A stretch of 57,498 nt of DNA from a virus. The DNA lies in the IMG/VR virus record IMGVR_UViG_3300046524_000318, positions 1 to 57,498 of that record; one strand, written 5' to 3'. The notes beneath the pieces were generated by a model. That model saw only the letters and a list, made by a program, of their open reading frames with translations, had not been told where the DNA came from and ran no database searches. Shown piece after piece: positions 8,601-16,765 of the stretch. The translations under genes were made by a program, and so were the position numbers. The first letter of the stretch is position 1. Every line of letters begins with the position of its first letter.

Positions 8601-9240
8601 AACCGGCCACCAGCATGGTGTCGGCGATCTTGTTGGTGTTCTGGTTCGGCGTCAGGCGGCGCACACGGATCTGCCAGCCAGTGGTTGCATCCGGCAAGTC
8701 GACGCGGCTCGATCGCTCGTAGCGCGTGGTGGTCTTGCCGTCGACGGCATCCACCAGCACCTGCTGATAGGCGCCGCCATCGGTGGCCACGTCGATGGCG
8801 TATTCGATTCGGTAGCCGCCTACGTTGCCCTGATCATCGGAGCGTTGCAGAGCTGGCCACGCCAAACGTATGCGCACGGCGGAAAGCTGGGTGTTAGTGA
8901 TGGATCGTACCCACGCGGTATCGCTGCGCAACTCGATGTTCAGCGACGTCTCATTCTCTACTGACGGGATGCCCGGGATGTAGGTCTGATCCACCGAACC
9001 AGGCCGCCAGTCCCATTTCACGTTCGGGAAGTTGTAGTTGCCGCTGGCGTCGCGAATCGGGGTGTTGTCTAGATAGATGTCGTAATCGGTCGGGCCGCTG
9101 TCGAACTCACCCTCGCCCACTGCTATCAGCAGCTTGGCCAAGTTGGTCGAGCGCAGGCTGTCGCTGGCTTCGGTCGGCGACTTCGGCTTGCTGCTGCCGC
9201 CCTTCTCGCCGTGGATGTCGATCTGTGCTGCTGCGCCCAT
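5635..9240 (-). CDS. J: tail tip / host specificity protein J
   Basis: 1201 aa from the ATG at 9240, which has a GGAGG 5 nt upstream; the in-frame ATG at 9288 lies before a terminator and has no such site. Residues 1 to about 650 match the lambda J core (N-terminal GEKGGSS...EASDSLRSTNLAKLLIAVGEGE). Fibronectin-like segments follow (about 660-830), then a helical DUF1983-type C-terminal region. It forms the central tail tip and contacts the host receptor. Preceded by tail gene I with a moron between. Confidence 0.92.
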   Translation of the reverse strand: MGAAAQIDIHGEKGGSSKPKSPTEASDSLRSTNLAKLLIAVGEGEFDSGPTDYDIYLDNTPIRDASGNYNFPNVKWDWRPGSVDQTYIPGIPSVENETSLNIELRSDTAWVRSITNTQLSAVRIRLAWPALQRSDDQGNVGGYRIEYAIDVATDGGAYQQVLVDAVDGKTTTRYERSSRVDLPDATTGWQIRVRRLTPNQNTNKIADTMLVAGYTEVIDAKLRYPNTALLYIEFDAEQFTNIPAVTVKCKARRWMVPSNYDPIQRTYTGAWDGSMKSAWTNNPAWITYGICTEDRFGLGKRIKSFMVDKWELYRIAQYCDQLVPNGLDGVEPRFLCDMNLQGKADAWSLLRDISAIYRGMTYWAQGQLVMQADMPRAQDFDYVFTRSNVIDGKFSYGSASAKTRYTRALVSYDNPANNYDTDVIPFADLNLQRRYGDRPTELSAIGCTRASEAQRRGKWAILSNNQDRTVSFKTGMEGVIPLPGHIIPVADSLLAGREVGGRISAVAGRVVTLDRDTQAKAGDRLIINLPGGRAEGRTVQSVNGRAVTVTVAYSEPPVAQLQWALDADDLAIPLYRVLRTKRTTEGDYEISALQFEPSKFAFIDTGARLEERPISVIPITVVPAPASVSLSSTSSVVQGLAVATMTISWPAVDGAVGYDVEWRKDSGNWIKLQRTGMTNVDVVGIYAGAYVARVRAVSAFDISSPWRNSILTNLSGKQGLPPALAYLRTISKVYGIGLEWGFPLGAEDTQRTEIWNNEVNDLTTAVKLADFAYPQSNHEMQNVVPGTSLFFWGRLVDRIGNIGPWFPAVNGINGQVSVDQSEYEKYFLGRIQESALGEKLLAEIGKISGDGEGSVNERLEQAKQELEDLIGEITDAMVYDPAKPYVKGEVVRLDGRLFSAIKAVPVGTPPPNAEFWYDMGTIAETSSAMALQIQTHSTQIETLDGKVTAQASTMQALQAAWREDDGTGAMSEALKAYQNTASIVTNEKVIAEEKLASATRFTSLDAAVGKNAANLSTLESAVATDKEATAQRIETISATANNATAKAETASTAVSGLNGKVSALTTIKTSTTVGNRTVMAGLAIGVEGEQQESQILAFAQRFAILDEVSGQMIAPFVVQSGQVFMNTAIISQAFIKDLVLGMTLRSATLNSQGQPLLEINIPAGTLTLRSAGSGGSSLLNNDGLAAFDAAGTLRAKFGRLS

Positions 9241-9255
9241 GCTTTCCTCCAAGCA

Positions 9256-9281
9256 TAAAAAAACCGCCTCGCGGGCGGTTT
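9256..9281 (-). terminator. intrinsic terminator after the DUF4145 moron
   Basis: On the minus strand a perfect 7-bp stem (AACCGCC with GGCGGTT, 5-nt loop) is followed by seven T residues. It ends the 9298-9990 gene and lies immediately before the J ribosome-binding site, so late transcription must read through it, presumably by antitermination. Confidence 0.85.
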
Positions 9282-9297
9282 GTAACAAAAATTAGAT

Positions 9298-9990
9298 CTA
9301 ATTCGGTGGTTCCTTCGCGAGCGAGTCTTCTAATTCCTTGATCTGACTTGGAAGCACATACAGATAAGAAATCAGATACTTCAGCAGCTCAACCATTTGC
9401 TGCGCCATCAATTCCGTTGGTTCATTTTCTTCGTCAAAGTGAGCACCAAGATTGCCACCGTCACGAATAGCATGTGCCAAGGTAGCCAGAGGAGCTGCCA
9501 AATTATGTTGTTCCATCGCTTGTTTTATGAGCGCCGCCAGGGTTCCCTTTCTGTTCCCTTCGGGAAGCAGATATTTAAATATGCCCTCCAACGTTCTACG
9601 GGCCATAACAGCTGTAGCTGGATAATTTTTGGTCATAAACGATGTGGATGTAGACTCAAAGGATTTCCTTATCGCAACAGGCACGGACTCGGGAAAGTCG
9701 GTAACCAGCAATGAAGGTCGCGACCTTGGGTACATAAACACTTCAGCGGGGTTGCCATCGTTTATTTCAGATGCCGAAGACCTGACAGCCCAAAAAGAGA
9801 CGAACTCACCGCAAGACGGACACGACGCACGCAACCCAATGCTGCCAGTTGCAGAGTCATGATGTGACGTGGCAGTGGTATAAGTTACCAAATCTCCACA
9901 AAAGGGACACATTTGGCTAATGGACTTTGGATACTTATTACCTCCGCTTGCTCCCCACTGCCGAACCATCGCAAACGATATGCTTTCCAT
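9298..9990 (-). CDS. DUF4145-like zinc-ribbon protein (moron)
   Basis: 230 aa. Two CxxC knuckles near residues 29 and 59 (CPFCG and CPSCG) form a probable zinc ribbon. The C-terminal half has the DUF4145 pattern (AVMARRTLEGIFKYLLPEG, then GNLGAHFDEEN), a HEPN-related all-helical domain. It interrupts the tail operon between I and J and is followed by its own terminator, the definition of a moron. DUF4145 proteins are often found in defence or restriction contexts. The function here is unknown. Confidence 0.75.
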   Translation of the reverse strand: MESISFAMVRQWGASGGNKYPKSISQMCPFCGDLVTYTTATSHHDSATGSIGLRASCPSCGEFVSFWAVRSSASEINDGNPAEVFMYPRSRPSLLVTDFPESVPVAIRKSFESTSTSFMTKNYPATAVMARRTLEGIFKYLLPEGNRKGTLAALIKQAMEQHNLAAPLATLAHAIRDGGNLGAHFDEENEPTELMAQQMVELLKYLISYLYVLPSQIKELEDSLAKEPPN

Positions 9991-10027
9991 AGACCTCTTC
10001 GCCCCTAGACCCTGAGAGTTGAGGATG

Positions 10028-10630
10028 TCATGTCTTATCTTCAGCGTAAATCGATGCAGATATGATCATCCCGCCCCACCGGCGCTCGCCGATGCAAACC
10101 GGTACAGGGTTGCCGCTGGCTGTCGTGTTCTTGGCGCTGCCGAAGGCGTAGGACGGTGAGTTTTGGGGGGATGCGCTCTGCTTCAGGCCCGATGCTTGCG
10201 GGCTGAGCATTTGGATTACTCCGCCGGCGACCAAGCCGATACCGGCACCGATCAGCGGGGCACCAAAAGGTGTGGTCGAAAGAAACGTACCGGCAACGAT
10301 CAAAACCGCACCGACGATAGTTTGAATTAAGCCGCCTTTTTTGCTTCCGCGAATGATTGGCACGATTCGAATATCGGTAGCACCACCAAGTCCGAACTCC
10401 TCCTCGCCAACGTTCTTCCGGTTACGAAACACGGCAAAACGCATGCCCAGCCGATCTAGGCGCTGAATTTCTTCCTTAAATCCGTCTAGCGTGGCCTTCA
10501 GCGCTCTGAATGCCTCCCAAGCCTGTCCAGAATCCAGAACCCGACGATGAATTCTGCCGAATTTGGCCGCAAGAGACCCCGATAGCTTGATCGTAGCCAT
10601 GGGCTGATAGTGAGCGACGGTGTACTGCAT
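10028..10630 (-). CDS. tail assembly protein I
   Basis: 200 aa. The N-terminus (MATIKLSGSLAAKFGR after ten extra residues) and the glycine-rich hydrophobic middle (about 100-145) match lambda gpI-type tail assembly proteins. GGAG with 6-nt spacing favours the ATG at 10630. It belongs to the K-I-J tail-tip assembly series, but two extra genes separate it from K and one from J. Confidence 0.82.
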   Translation of the reverse strand: MQYTVAHYQPMATIKLSGSLAAKFGRIHRRVLDSGQAWEAFRALKATLDGFKEEIQRLDRLGMRFAVFRNRKNVGEEEFGLGGATDIRIVPIIRGSKKGGLIQTIVGAVLIVAGTFLSTTPFGAPLIGAGIGLVAGGVIQMLSPQASGLKQSASPQNSPSYAFGSAKNTTASGNPVPVCIGERRWGGMIISASIYAEDKT

Positions 10631-10645
10631 GCTTTTCTCCAGACA

Positions 10646-10668
10646 TAAAAAACCGCCCGAAGGCGGCT
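10646..10668 (-). terminator. intrinsic terminator with TTCG loop after the lipoprotein moron
   Basis: On the minus strand GCCGCC-TTCG-GGCGGT is followed by a T run. It directly precedes the Shine-Dalgarno of the tail assembly gene and ends the 10683-11105 transcript. Confidence 0.85.
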
Positions 10669-10682
10669 GATTGAAGTTTCAA

Positions 10683-11105
10683 TTACTGGTAATCGACATA
10701 CGGCCCGATGAAAAAGCCGCTCATGTCTCCGCTGATTCGGTAAAGGCTTTCTTTGCCACTTCGAACATTGGCAGAGATCGTTCGAATAGCTGCCCCACCA
10801 CAGAGTCCTGAACCAGCAAGCCCTGCGCCGATGCTTGGCGTGCCAGGCGGCAGGTAGAAGGAGACGCGTTGACCAGTTCCGATCTTCGCCGCTTTCCGCC
10901 CATCGACATAGACAACGATGTCGCAGCCAGATCCAACCATTCCGGAATCTCTGACAATAGTGATCTTGCCGCTATCCCCGGCTGGCTTGGTTTGAAAAGC
11001 GTACAACTCATCTCGCGGTACCGGCTTCGCATCTATTACCGAAATCGCCGTCGAGGCACATCCCGTCTGCATTACCACTGCCATTCCAGCTATAAAAATT
11101 CGCAT
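10683..11105 (-). CDS. putative lipoprotein moron (DUF2846-like)
   Basis: 140 aa. A short signal peptide with lipobox-like MQTGC places a lipidated Cys near residue 16. The mature part shows an R-D-S...V.VDGRKAAKIGTGQ..FYLPPG pattern resembling DUF2846-type lipoproteins. It is inserted between tail genes K and I with a strong terminator behind it, so it is probably expressed separately. A surface lipoprotein made by a prophage could block adsorption (compare Cor and Llp), but this is inference. Confidence 0.65.
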   Translation of the reverse strand: MRIFIAGMAVVMQTGCASTAISVIDAKPVPRDELYAFQTKPAGDSGKITIVRDSGMVGSGCDIVVYVDGRKAAKIGTGQRVSFYLPPGTPSIGAGLAGSGLCGGAAIRTISANVRSGKESLYRISGDMSGFFIGPYVDYQ

Positions 11106-11135
11106 ATGCAGTCTCTCCGCTCACCAGAGCGCCCG

Positions 11136-11747
11136 CTAGTTACGATATCCAAGTGTCGACAACTCTGATCTCGTTTCGCCAATTTTCTTAAACAGGACTC
11201 GTGATTCAATAACGTCATCTTGTGACATGGCTCCGGCCAATTGGAGCCCAAAGAGAATTCCGTTCAACTTGGCTATGGCCGAATCAGATGTTGCTCTGGG
11301 GCCAAGCATTCCAAACAGATTGATCAGAGCGGTACGAGCATCATTATCAAGCCTTTCTCCCAGTGCCCTGGTGAATACATCTAGCACCGCCTTGATGTCG
11401 TCATTGAATTTAACAAGCATGGCGTCTATCGCTTTTTGTCGCCCGATCCTACCGGAGGGAGCCTCTGTGCCCTCTTGGTAAATATCATACTCACCGCCGT
11501 CGGGAAAAATTGCTAATAGACCTTGGATGAGGATTTTTCCGTTGAGATGTCTTAAATCCTCCCCCCCTGGAGCACTCGAAAGGTAAAGTTCTCCCTCGTA
11601 TTTCGGGCCGACCCCTCTTACGCCTATATATCCACCTGTGCCACGCGGTCCAGAGCCGGGGTAAACATATCCATCTATGATTCGAATTTTTTCAAGTAAT
11701 GGGTTGTCCACTCTGTAGTGCACGCCTAGTTGCATCTTCTTGCGCAT
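11136..11747 (-). CDS. unidentified moron between tail genes
   Basis: 203 aa from the ATG at 11747, chosen because GAAGGA lies about 9 nt upstream. ATG 11768 is also possible, and longer versions overlap the K-like gene. Residues 20-90 are glycine-rich with GSGPRGTGGYIGVRGVGPKY. The C-terminal half is helical. No family is recognised. It sits beside the lipoprotein moron, and both separate K from I. Confidence 0.6.
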   Translation of the reverse strand: MRKKMQLGVHYRVDNPLLEKIRIIDGYVYPGSGPRGTGGYIGVRGVGPKYEGELYLSSAPGGEDLRHLNGKILIQGLLAIFPDGGEYDIYQEGTEAPSGRIGRQKAIDAMLVKFNDDIKAVLDVFTRALGERLDNDARTALINLFGMLGPRATSDSAIAKLNGILFGLQLAGAMSQDDVIESRVLFKKIGETRSELSTLGYRN

Positions 11748-11815
11748 CGGCTTTTTTCCTTCGTCCATGGCTGAATCAATGTAAATATTGAGCGAGGGAA
11801 AGCTTGAACGAGGAG

Positions 11816-12589
11816 TCAATTCGAAGCAACTTTTCCGCGCGCGGTCGAGTGTCTTAATATGAATCTGACGCGCTGTGCCCAAGGTCCGCCGTATACAATG
11901 ACCTCCGATGGCCTGCCATACAGGTGGTGCAGCAGAAACGGCCCGGGGCCGAACGTCGCCGCATCCTCGCAGGGCAGCGACGGATTAGTACCGAGAAAGA
12001 TCCCAGCGTGGTTCGGGTAAACCGTGCGCCCCACCTCCATCACGATCATGTCGCCGCGCTGCGGTTGGTCGACCCGGTAAAAGCCGGCGGCCTCGTAATT
12101 CGCCTCGTACAGGCTGGCGTTGTCCTTGCTCTCCCACCAACCATCGACGCGCTTGAAGGCATCGAACTCCAGCCCCCACTCGCGCTTGTACCAGTCGGCG
12201 CAAACCTGCCAGCAGTCCCAGGTACCGTGCACGAATGGCCGTTTCAGCAGCGGCACTTCGCCGGTTGGCATGACCGTTCTCAGATCCCCCTCCGGCCAGC
12301 TGAGAATGTGCCACGGCAGCGCGGTCGCCTCGCACATGGCCAGATCGCGCGGTGACGGCCTGCTGGTCGCGTCCGGATGCGAATGGACCACGGCGATCAC
12401 TTCGCCGATATCCTCGGCCGCAGCGTATTCCTCAGGACCGATCCGAAACTCTTCGTTCGGTTCGGTCGAGACGTTGATGCAGGGGAAGTATTGTTGCTTG
12501 CGACCGATCGCCAGCAGCAGCCCGCAACACTCTTTCGGGTACTCGGCCGCCGCGTGCGCCTGGATCGCGTTCAAGATGTGCTTTCGCAT
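11816..12589 (-). CDS. tail tip peptidase K (JAMM plus NlpC/P60)
   Basis: 257 aa from the ATG at 12589 (GGAG 6 nt upstream). The N-terminal half has a JAMM/Mov34 motif (HSHPDATSRPSPRDLAMCE). The C-terminal half is NlpC/P60 with the catalytic Cys in TWDCWQVCADWY and the His in NHAGIF. This two-domain form is that of lambda gpK, a tail tip assembly protein thought to process peptidoglycan or a tail protein. It follows L closely. Confidence 0.88.
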   Translation of the reverse strand: MRKHILNAIQAHAAAEYPKECCGLLLAIGRKQQYFPCINVSTEPNEEFRIGPEEYAAAEDIGEVIAVVHSHPDATSRPSPRDLAMCEATALPWHILSWPEGDLRTVMPTGEVPLLKRPFVHGTWDCWQVCADWYKREWGLEFDAFKRVDGWWESKDNASLYEANYEAAGFYRVDQPQRGDMIVMEVGRTVYPNHAGIFLGTNPSLPCEDAATFGPGPFLLHHLYGRPSEVIVYGGPWAQRVRFILRHSTARGKVASN

Positions 12590-12590
12590 G

Positions 12591-13340
12591 TCAGCTCCGT
12601 GCAATCAGGGAAGCGGCCGGGAAGCCACCGAACGGCAGCGGGTTTCCTTCGCCGAAGCGCGGGATGCAGCCCTTGCCCAGCGTTGCATCGCACTCGTCCA
12701 ACTCGGGGTTATCAGTAACGACACCGTCGTTTGTGACGTAAGGCCCTGTATATCCGCAGTTCGGCCCGCGATAGCCGCCGGTGAGACACCAATGGCAAAG
12801 GGTTGTTGCCTGCCGGCCGATTGACTCATTGCCGACGTCGCCCGGGCTGGCCAGCTCCCAACTGACATTCTCCCCGTCCTCGTTCGTTTTCTGGTCGATG
12901 TACCAGACCTCGATCGTCTCTTGGGTTGGATCAGCCGTCGGATTGCCGGCCGGGAAATTCGCCGCATCGAGGTAGGTGCCAAGCGTGTGGCGCATCGTCA
13001 GCTTAAACTCGAGCAGATCTTCGAAGGCCAGACAGAGCGCAGTGATGCGCCCGTTGAGGTTGCCGACGGAAAGAGTGGGTCGCACCGCCGTACCATCCCC
13101 GTTCGCCTCGATGCCTTCGATCTGCATCGGCCAGGCGCTGTACTCATTGCCCTGCCAGTAGATCGCCTTCGCTGGCAGCTGATCGGCATTGTCGCCGGCG
13201 GCGATCAACTCGGCCGCCGTGTGCGGAATCGCGTGCCCGTGGAAGCGCAAAACGTCCGCGCCGTATTCCGTGCCGTCCAATTCAAAGAGCAGCACTTCGC
13301 TACCAGGTTCAAGCACCTGGATGTCACTGATCAGCGGCAT
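12591..13340 (-). CDS. minor tail protein L
   Basis: 249 aa, matching lambda gpL in order and pattern. The C-terminal Cys set (CHWC..., NCGYTG, DECDATLGKGC) corresponds to the iron-sulfur cluster ligands described for gpL. It binds at the tail tip between M and K. Confidence 0.88.
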   Translation of the reverse strand: MPLISDIQVLEPGSEVLLFELDGTEYGADVLRFHGHAIPHTAAELIAAGDNADQLPAKAIYWQGNEYSAWPMQIEGIEANGDGTAVRPTLSVGNLNGRITALCLAFEDLLEFKLTMRHTLGTYLDAANFPAGNPTADPTQETIEVWYIDQKTNEDGENVSWELASPGDVGNESIGRQATTLCHWCLTGGYRGPNCGYTGPYVTNDGVVTDNPELDECDATLGKGCIPRFGEGNPLPFGGFPAASLIARS

Positions 13341-13349
13341 GATTGCCCC

Positions 13350-13688
13350 TTATGGTTGGAATGCTCGCTCAAACGTGGCGGTGAGTTTGAAGACGCCGCC
13401 GCCCATTGGTGTGGGAGCGGGATTTTTGCAGGTGAACAACCCGAGTTCGCCGAGCGGCGTTGTCCAGAGAAACGCTTTTGCCCCGGCGTGCCGGTCAAGG
13501 AACGCCATAATCTGCTGCACCTTGGCCTTCTGGCCGGTGCAGGTAACTGGGTAGGAGTCCTCTTTGTTGTTCGGGCCGTCGCCGACGTTTTGCGCGTAGC
13601 CGTTTCCGAACTTCGAGGTGCGCACCCGATAGGTGATATCGGGTGTTTCCCCGCGCTCGGTTGGCCAGGTGAATTTCTCGATGGCCAT
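13350..13688 (-). CDS. minor tail protein M
   Basis: 112 aa, lambda gpM family. It has the characteristic FTWPTERG and VRTSKFGNGYAQ.VGDG elements early, and GAKAFLWTTPLGE near the C-terminus. Overlaps the stop of the tape measure gene by one base. A tail tip component. Confidence 0.88.
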   Translation of the reverse strand: MAIEKFTWPTERGETPDITYRVRTSKFGNGYAQNVGDGPNNKEDSYPVTCTGQKAKVQQIMAFLDRHAGAKAFLWTTPLGELGLFTCKNPAPTPMGGGVFKLTATFERAFQP

Positions 13689-16600
13689 CAGGCCCTCCCA
13701 TTTGCATTTCGGAAGCTGGTACCGCCCGCGCGCCAGGAGTCAGCGACCGCTTTCTCGGCCACGGCCTGCATTTGCGACTGTAGGTTTTTGGAAAGCGCTT
13801 GTTGGTCGATCTGCATGCCTTCAGAGCTGCGATCCTCGGTCACCACCGTGACCGGCGCGCTGATGCTGATTGCAGTCCCGGAACCACCGCCAGCCGCGAG
13901 AACGCCCAGTTTGCCGCTGGAAGTCCGGGTCAGCGGCATGATCGCCTCCGGCCCCGCCTCACCCATGACGCCCGCCCGGCCGCAGGCCATGCCGAACGCG
14001 GTCGGCGCGCTGACGATGCTGTTGGTGAAGGCGCCGCCGTTGGCGAACATCTGCACACCCGACGACCAGGCACCACCGAGCGCCTGCGGGAAGTAGGTGC
14101 TGGAGTAACCTGCCGAGGACGCGCCGAGGTTCGAAGACGTTGCACCTGCAGATCCAGCCGCCAGCCCATTTCCGCCACCACCGCCAGTGAAGTAACTGGT
14201 GGCAGCACCGACGAGGCTGCTCAGCAACGCAGAACTGGCCTGACGGGTCGCGATCCGCGCCATATCCGCCAGAATCGACTTGGTGAAGTCAGCAAACGAC
14301 AGCTTCCCGGTCATGGCAAAGTTGACGACCGCGTCTTCCATCGAACTGAAGGCGTTGCCGAACAGGGTCTTCGTCTGGCCAGCAATATTGCTCGCCGAAT
14401 CCAGGTAGTTGGCCCAGGCCGACGTTGCGCCTTTGGTCCAGTCACCCTGCGCCGCCTCCACGTCCGCGTAGTTCTGGCGGATTTGATCGGTGGCAGCTTT
14501 GTTCGCATCGGCGAGGGCCTGCGACTTCCGAGCGAACTCCTCCTCCGACATGTTCCGCGACGGATCGGACTTCTGGTTTGCCAGTTCCAGTGATTGCTGA
14601 GCGAACCGATCCTGCTGGCTATTCAGCTCATTGTTGAGCGCGTTCTGGCGATCGCCTTGTCCGACGCCAAGCACGGCGCGCTGCCCCGCCAGTTCCAACG
14701 CTCGCTGCTGCTGAGCCAAGGCCTGAACGTAGGTCGTTATCGCACGCTCTTGTCGGGCGAGGCGGCCGGTCTCGTTTGTGGCCAAAACCTCGAGCTGGCT
14801 GTCCGCATCTTTCTGCGCTTTGACCATGCCGGCGCGCGCATCGGCGATCTTCTGGTCAAGCTGGATGCTTTGGGCGGCAGAGGTGGTCTTTTTCGCCTTC
14901 GCGGCTTCCAGAGCAGCAATCTCCGCGTCGTAGGCCGCGGTCACCTCGTCGCGCTCGTTACCGATCAGCGCTTCGCGTTTCAGGGCATAGTCGGCTTGAG
15001 AAACGAGTCCAGCCTTCTGCGCGGCGTCCAGTTCCTTCTGGGCGTTTTTATACTCTTCACTGATGGCTGCCAGGTTGTTCTTGGCGTTGTCGAATCCAGT
15101 CAGATCGACTTGTGAACCGGCCGCTTTCGAATCCTTGAACTGGTCGTTGATGTTCGCCAGGTTCTTATCGATCGCGGCCTGATTCAGGCGCGGGTCATTG
15201 GGGGCTACCTTTCGGATGTCTTCGAGCTGCCGCTTGTACTCCTTGATCGCGTCGGTACGTTTCTGCTCATTCGTCCACGCTGACTTGGTGAGAGCGTCGA
15301 CCTTCGCCATTGAGGAGACGGCATCGCCCTGAGCTTTCGCCTGCTCTCCTTGCCATTTGGCGATATCCGCTTCAGCAGCTTTCTGGTCCTCCAGCATGTT
15401 GAGACGATTCTGGTAGAGATCAATCATCTCCTGCTTGTTCTGGAACAGGCCGACATTGCCTGCCTGAGCGCCGGCCAAGTCGCGACGAGCCTGCTCAATG
15501 TCTGCGCCGATATCGGGACGGCCGATGTTCTTCAGCCCATCAGCGGCACGCGCTACAGCGTTGTAGCCCTTCTCCCAGAAGCTCAGGTTCTCCAGAATTC
15601 TCGGAGTTCGCTCGTTGATCGCGTCAGCAAACGACTCGGTAGCCAGCTTCACAGCACCAGCATGATCGCCCTGTTTCTCCAGTGCGGTGATCTGCGAGTA
15701 AACCGAAGCAGTAAGGTAGTGATACTGCTCATTCAGCGCGGCAGACGCCTTCACCGGATCGTCTGCGAGCTTGGAGAACTCGGCGACAGTCTCGCTAACG
15801 GCCTTGCCAGTTGCTTCCTGCATCGAGACAGCGGCTTGAGTGATGCCGGTGAAACTCTCGCCTGCGATCTTGCCGTTGCCCGCCAGCAGCGCCAGTACCT
15901 CGGCGGCTTGGCCGGTGGTGCCAACTGTGGCGCTAACCTGGCGCGCCATGTCGCCAAGCTGGCCTGCGCTGACACCAGCATAGTTACCCGTCAGGATCAG
16001 CGATTTGTTGTAGCTGTCCTGCTCCTCACTGCCCTTGTAGTAAGAGTACGCAAGCACTCCAACGGCTGCGGCGGCTAGAGCCAGCGGACCAAGCATCGTC
16101 AGCAATCGGGCGGCAGATATCTCAGCACCAGCTCCGAGCTGTGTGACCGCTCGAACGCCGCTACCCCAGTCACCCGAAGACAGTGCATTCCCCAGTTGCA
16201 CGACGTTTTCCTGCGCTTGGCGAGTGCCGAGGCGCAGCTTGTCGAAGCCGGTGGTGGTTTTGTTGAGTTTGTCGTAGTCCTTATCGATCTTGCTTAGGGC
16301 GGTGTTGTACTCGTCCTGACTAATTCGGCCGGCGTCCAGATGCTTGCCTAATTGCTCGACCTGCGTATCCAGCTTCGCCAGCGCGGAGCGGGCGGGATCG
16401 ATGGCGCCCAGCAGGCTATTCAGCGCCTTCTGCTCATCCATGGTCGACTTGGCCAGCGCTACCTGTTGCTTGTCGAGCTGCGCAGATATCTTCGCGGCCT
16501 CAGCCTCGCCATAGGCGCCGGTCTTGGTCAGCTTCGCCAATGCATCGCGCTGTTTGGCAAGGTCCTGTGTGGTCTTGGCGTTGGTAGAAAGCGACTTCTC

Positions 16601-16738
16601 CAGCGCCTGCATTTCGTTCATCAGCGAAACGGCGGACTGCTCGGCCCGGCCGCCTGCTTTCGCCATTTCATCTAGGCTCGTTTTGGCCTCGATCGCATCG
16701 GCCGAGTCGATCTTGACGCCGAGCTCTGCAATGTTCAT
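13688..16738 (-). CDS. tail tape measure protein
   Basis: 1016 aa. A long alpha-helical coiled-coil protein (Q-, A-, K- and E-rich, residues 20-190 and 400-760) with hydrophobic segments near 215-235 and a glycine-rich C-terminal third. The N-terminus MNIAELGVKIDSADAIEAKTSL is typical of lambda-type tape measures. It sets tail length. Placed after the frameshifting chaperone genes, as expected. Confidence 0.93.
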   Translation of the reverse strand: MNIAELGVKIDSADAIEAKTSLDEMAKAGGRAEQSAVSLMNEMQALEKSLSTNAKTTQDLAKQRDALAKLTKTGAYGEAEAAKISAQLDKQQVALAKSTMDEQKALNSLLGAIDPARSALAKLDTQVEQLGKHLDAGRISQDEYNTALSKIDKDYDKLNKTTTGFDKLRLGTRQAQENVVQLGNALSSGDWGSGVRAVTQLGAGAEISAARLLTMLGPLALAAAAVGVLAYSYYKGSEEQDSYNKSLILTGNYAGVSAGQLGDMARQVSATVGTTGQAAEVLALLAGNGKIAGESFTGITQAAVSMQEATGKAVSETVAEFSKLADDPVKASAALNEQYHYLTASVYSQITALEKQGDHAGAVKLATESFADAINERTPRILENLSFWEKGYNAVARAADGLKNIGRPDIGADIEQARRDLAGAQAGNVGLFQNKQEMIDLYQNRLNMLEDQKAAEADIAKWQGEQAKAQGDAVSSMAKVDALTKSAWTNEQKRTDAIKEYKRQLEDIRKVAPNDPRLNQAAIDKNLANINDQFKDSKAAGSQVDLTGFDNAKNNLAAISEEYKNAQKELDAAQKAGLVSQADYALKREALIGNERDEVTAAYDAEIAALEAAKAKKTTSAAQSIQLDQKIADARAGMVKAQKDADSQLEVLATNETGRLARQERAITTYVQALAQQQRALELAGQRAVLGVGQGDRQNALNNELNSQQDRFAQQSLELANQKSDPSRNMSEEEFARKSQALADANKAATDQIRQNYADVEAAQGDWTKGATSAWANYLDSASNIAGQTKTLFGNAFSSMEDAVVNFAMTGKLSFADFTKSILADMARIATRQASSALLSSLVGAATSYFTGGGGGNGLAAGSAGATSSNLGASSAGYSSTYFPQALGGAWSSGVQMFANGGAFTNSIVSAPTAFGMACGRAGVMGEAGPEAIMPLTRTSSGKLGVLAAGGGSGTAISISAPVTVVTEDRSSEGMQIDQQALSKNLQSQMQAVAEKAVADSWRAGGTSFRNANGRA

Positions 16739-16765
16739 CGACTCACCTTGAATAAGTGCCCGTGA

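Noticed and set aside
8290-8964. 224-aa plus-strand ORF inside J
   Set aside because: Antisense shadow of a GC-rich gene. Composition (H, R, G, V rich) is typical of reversed reading, and the J frame is certain.
12921-14096. 391-aa plus-strand ORF across L, M and the tape measure gene
   Set aside because: Long only because the opposite frames are GC-rich. All three underlying tail genes are clear.
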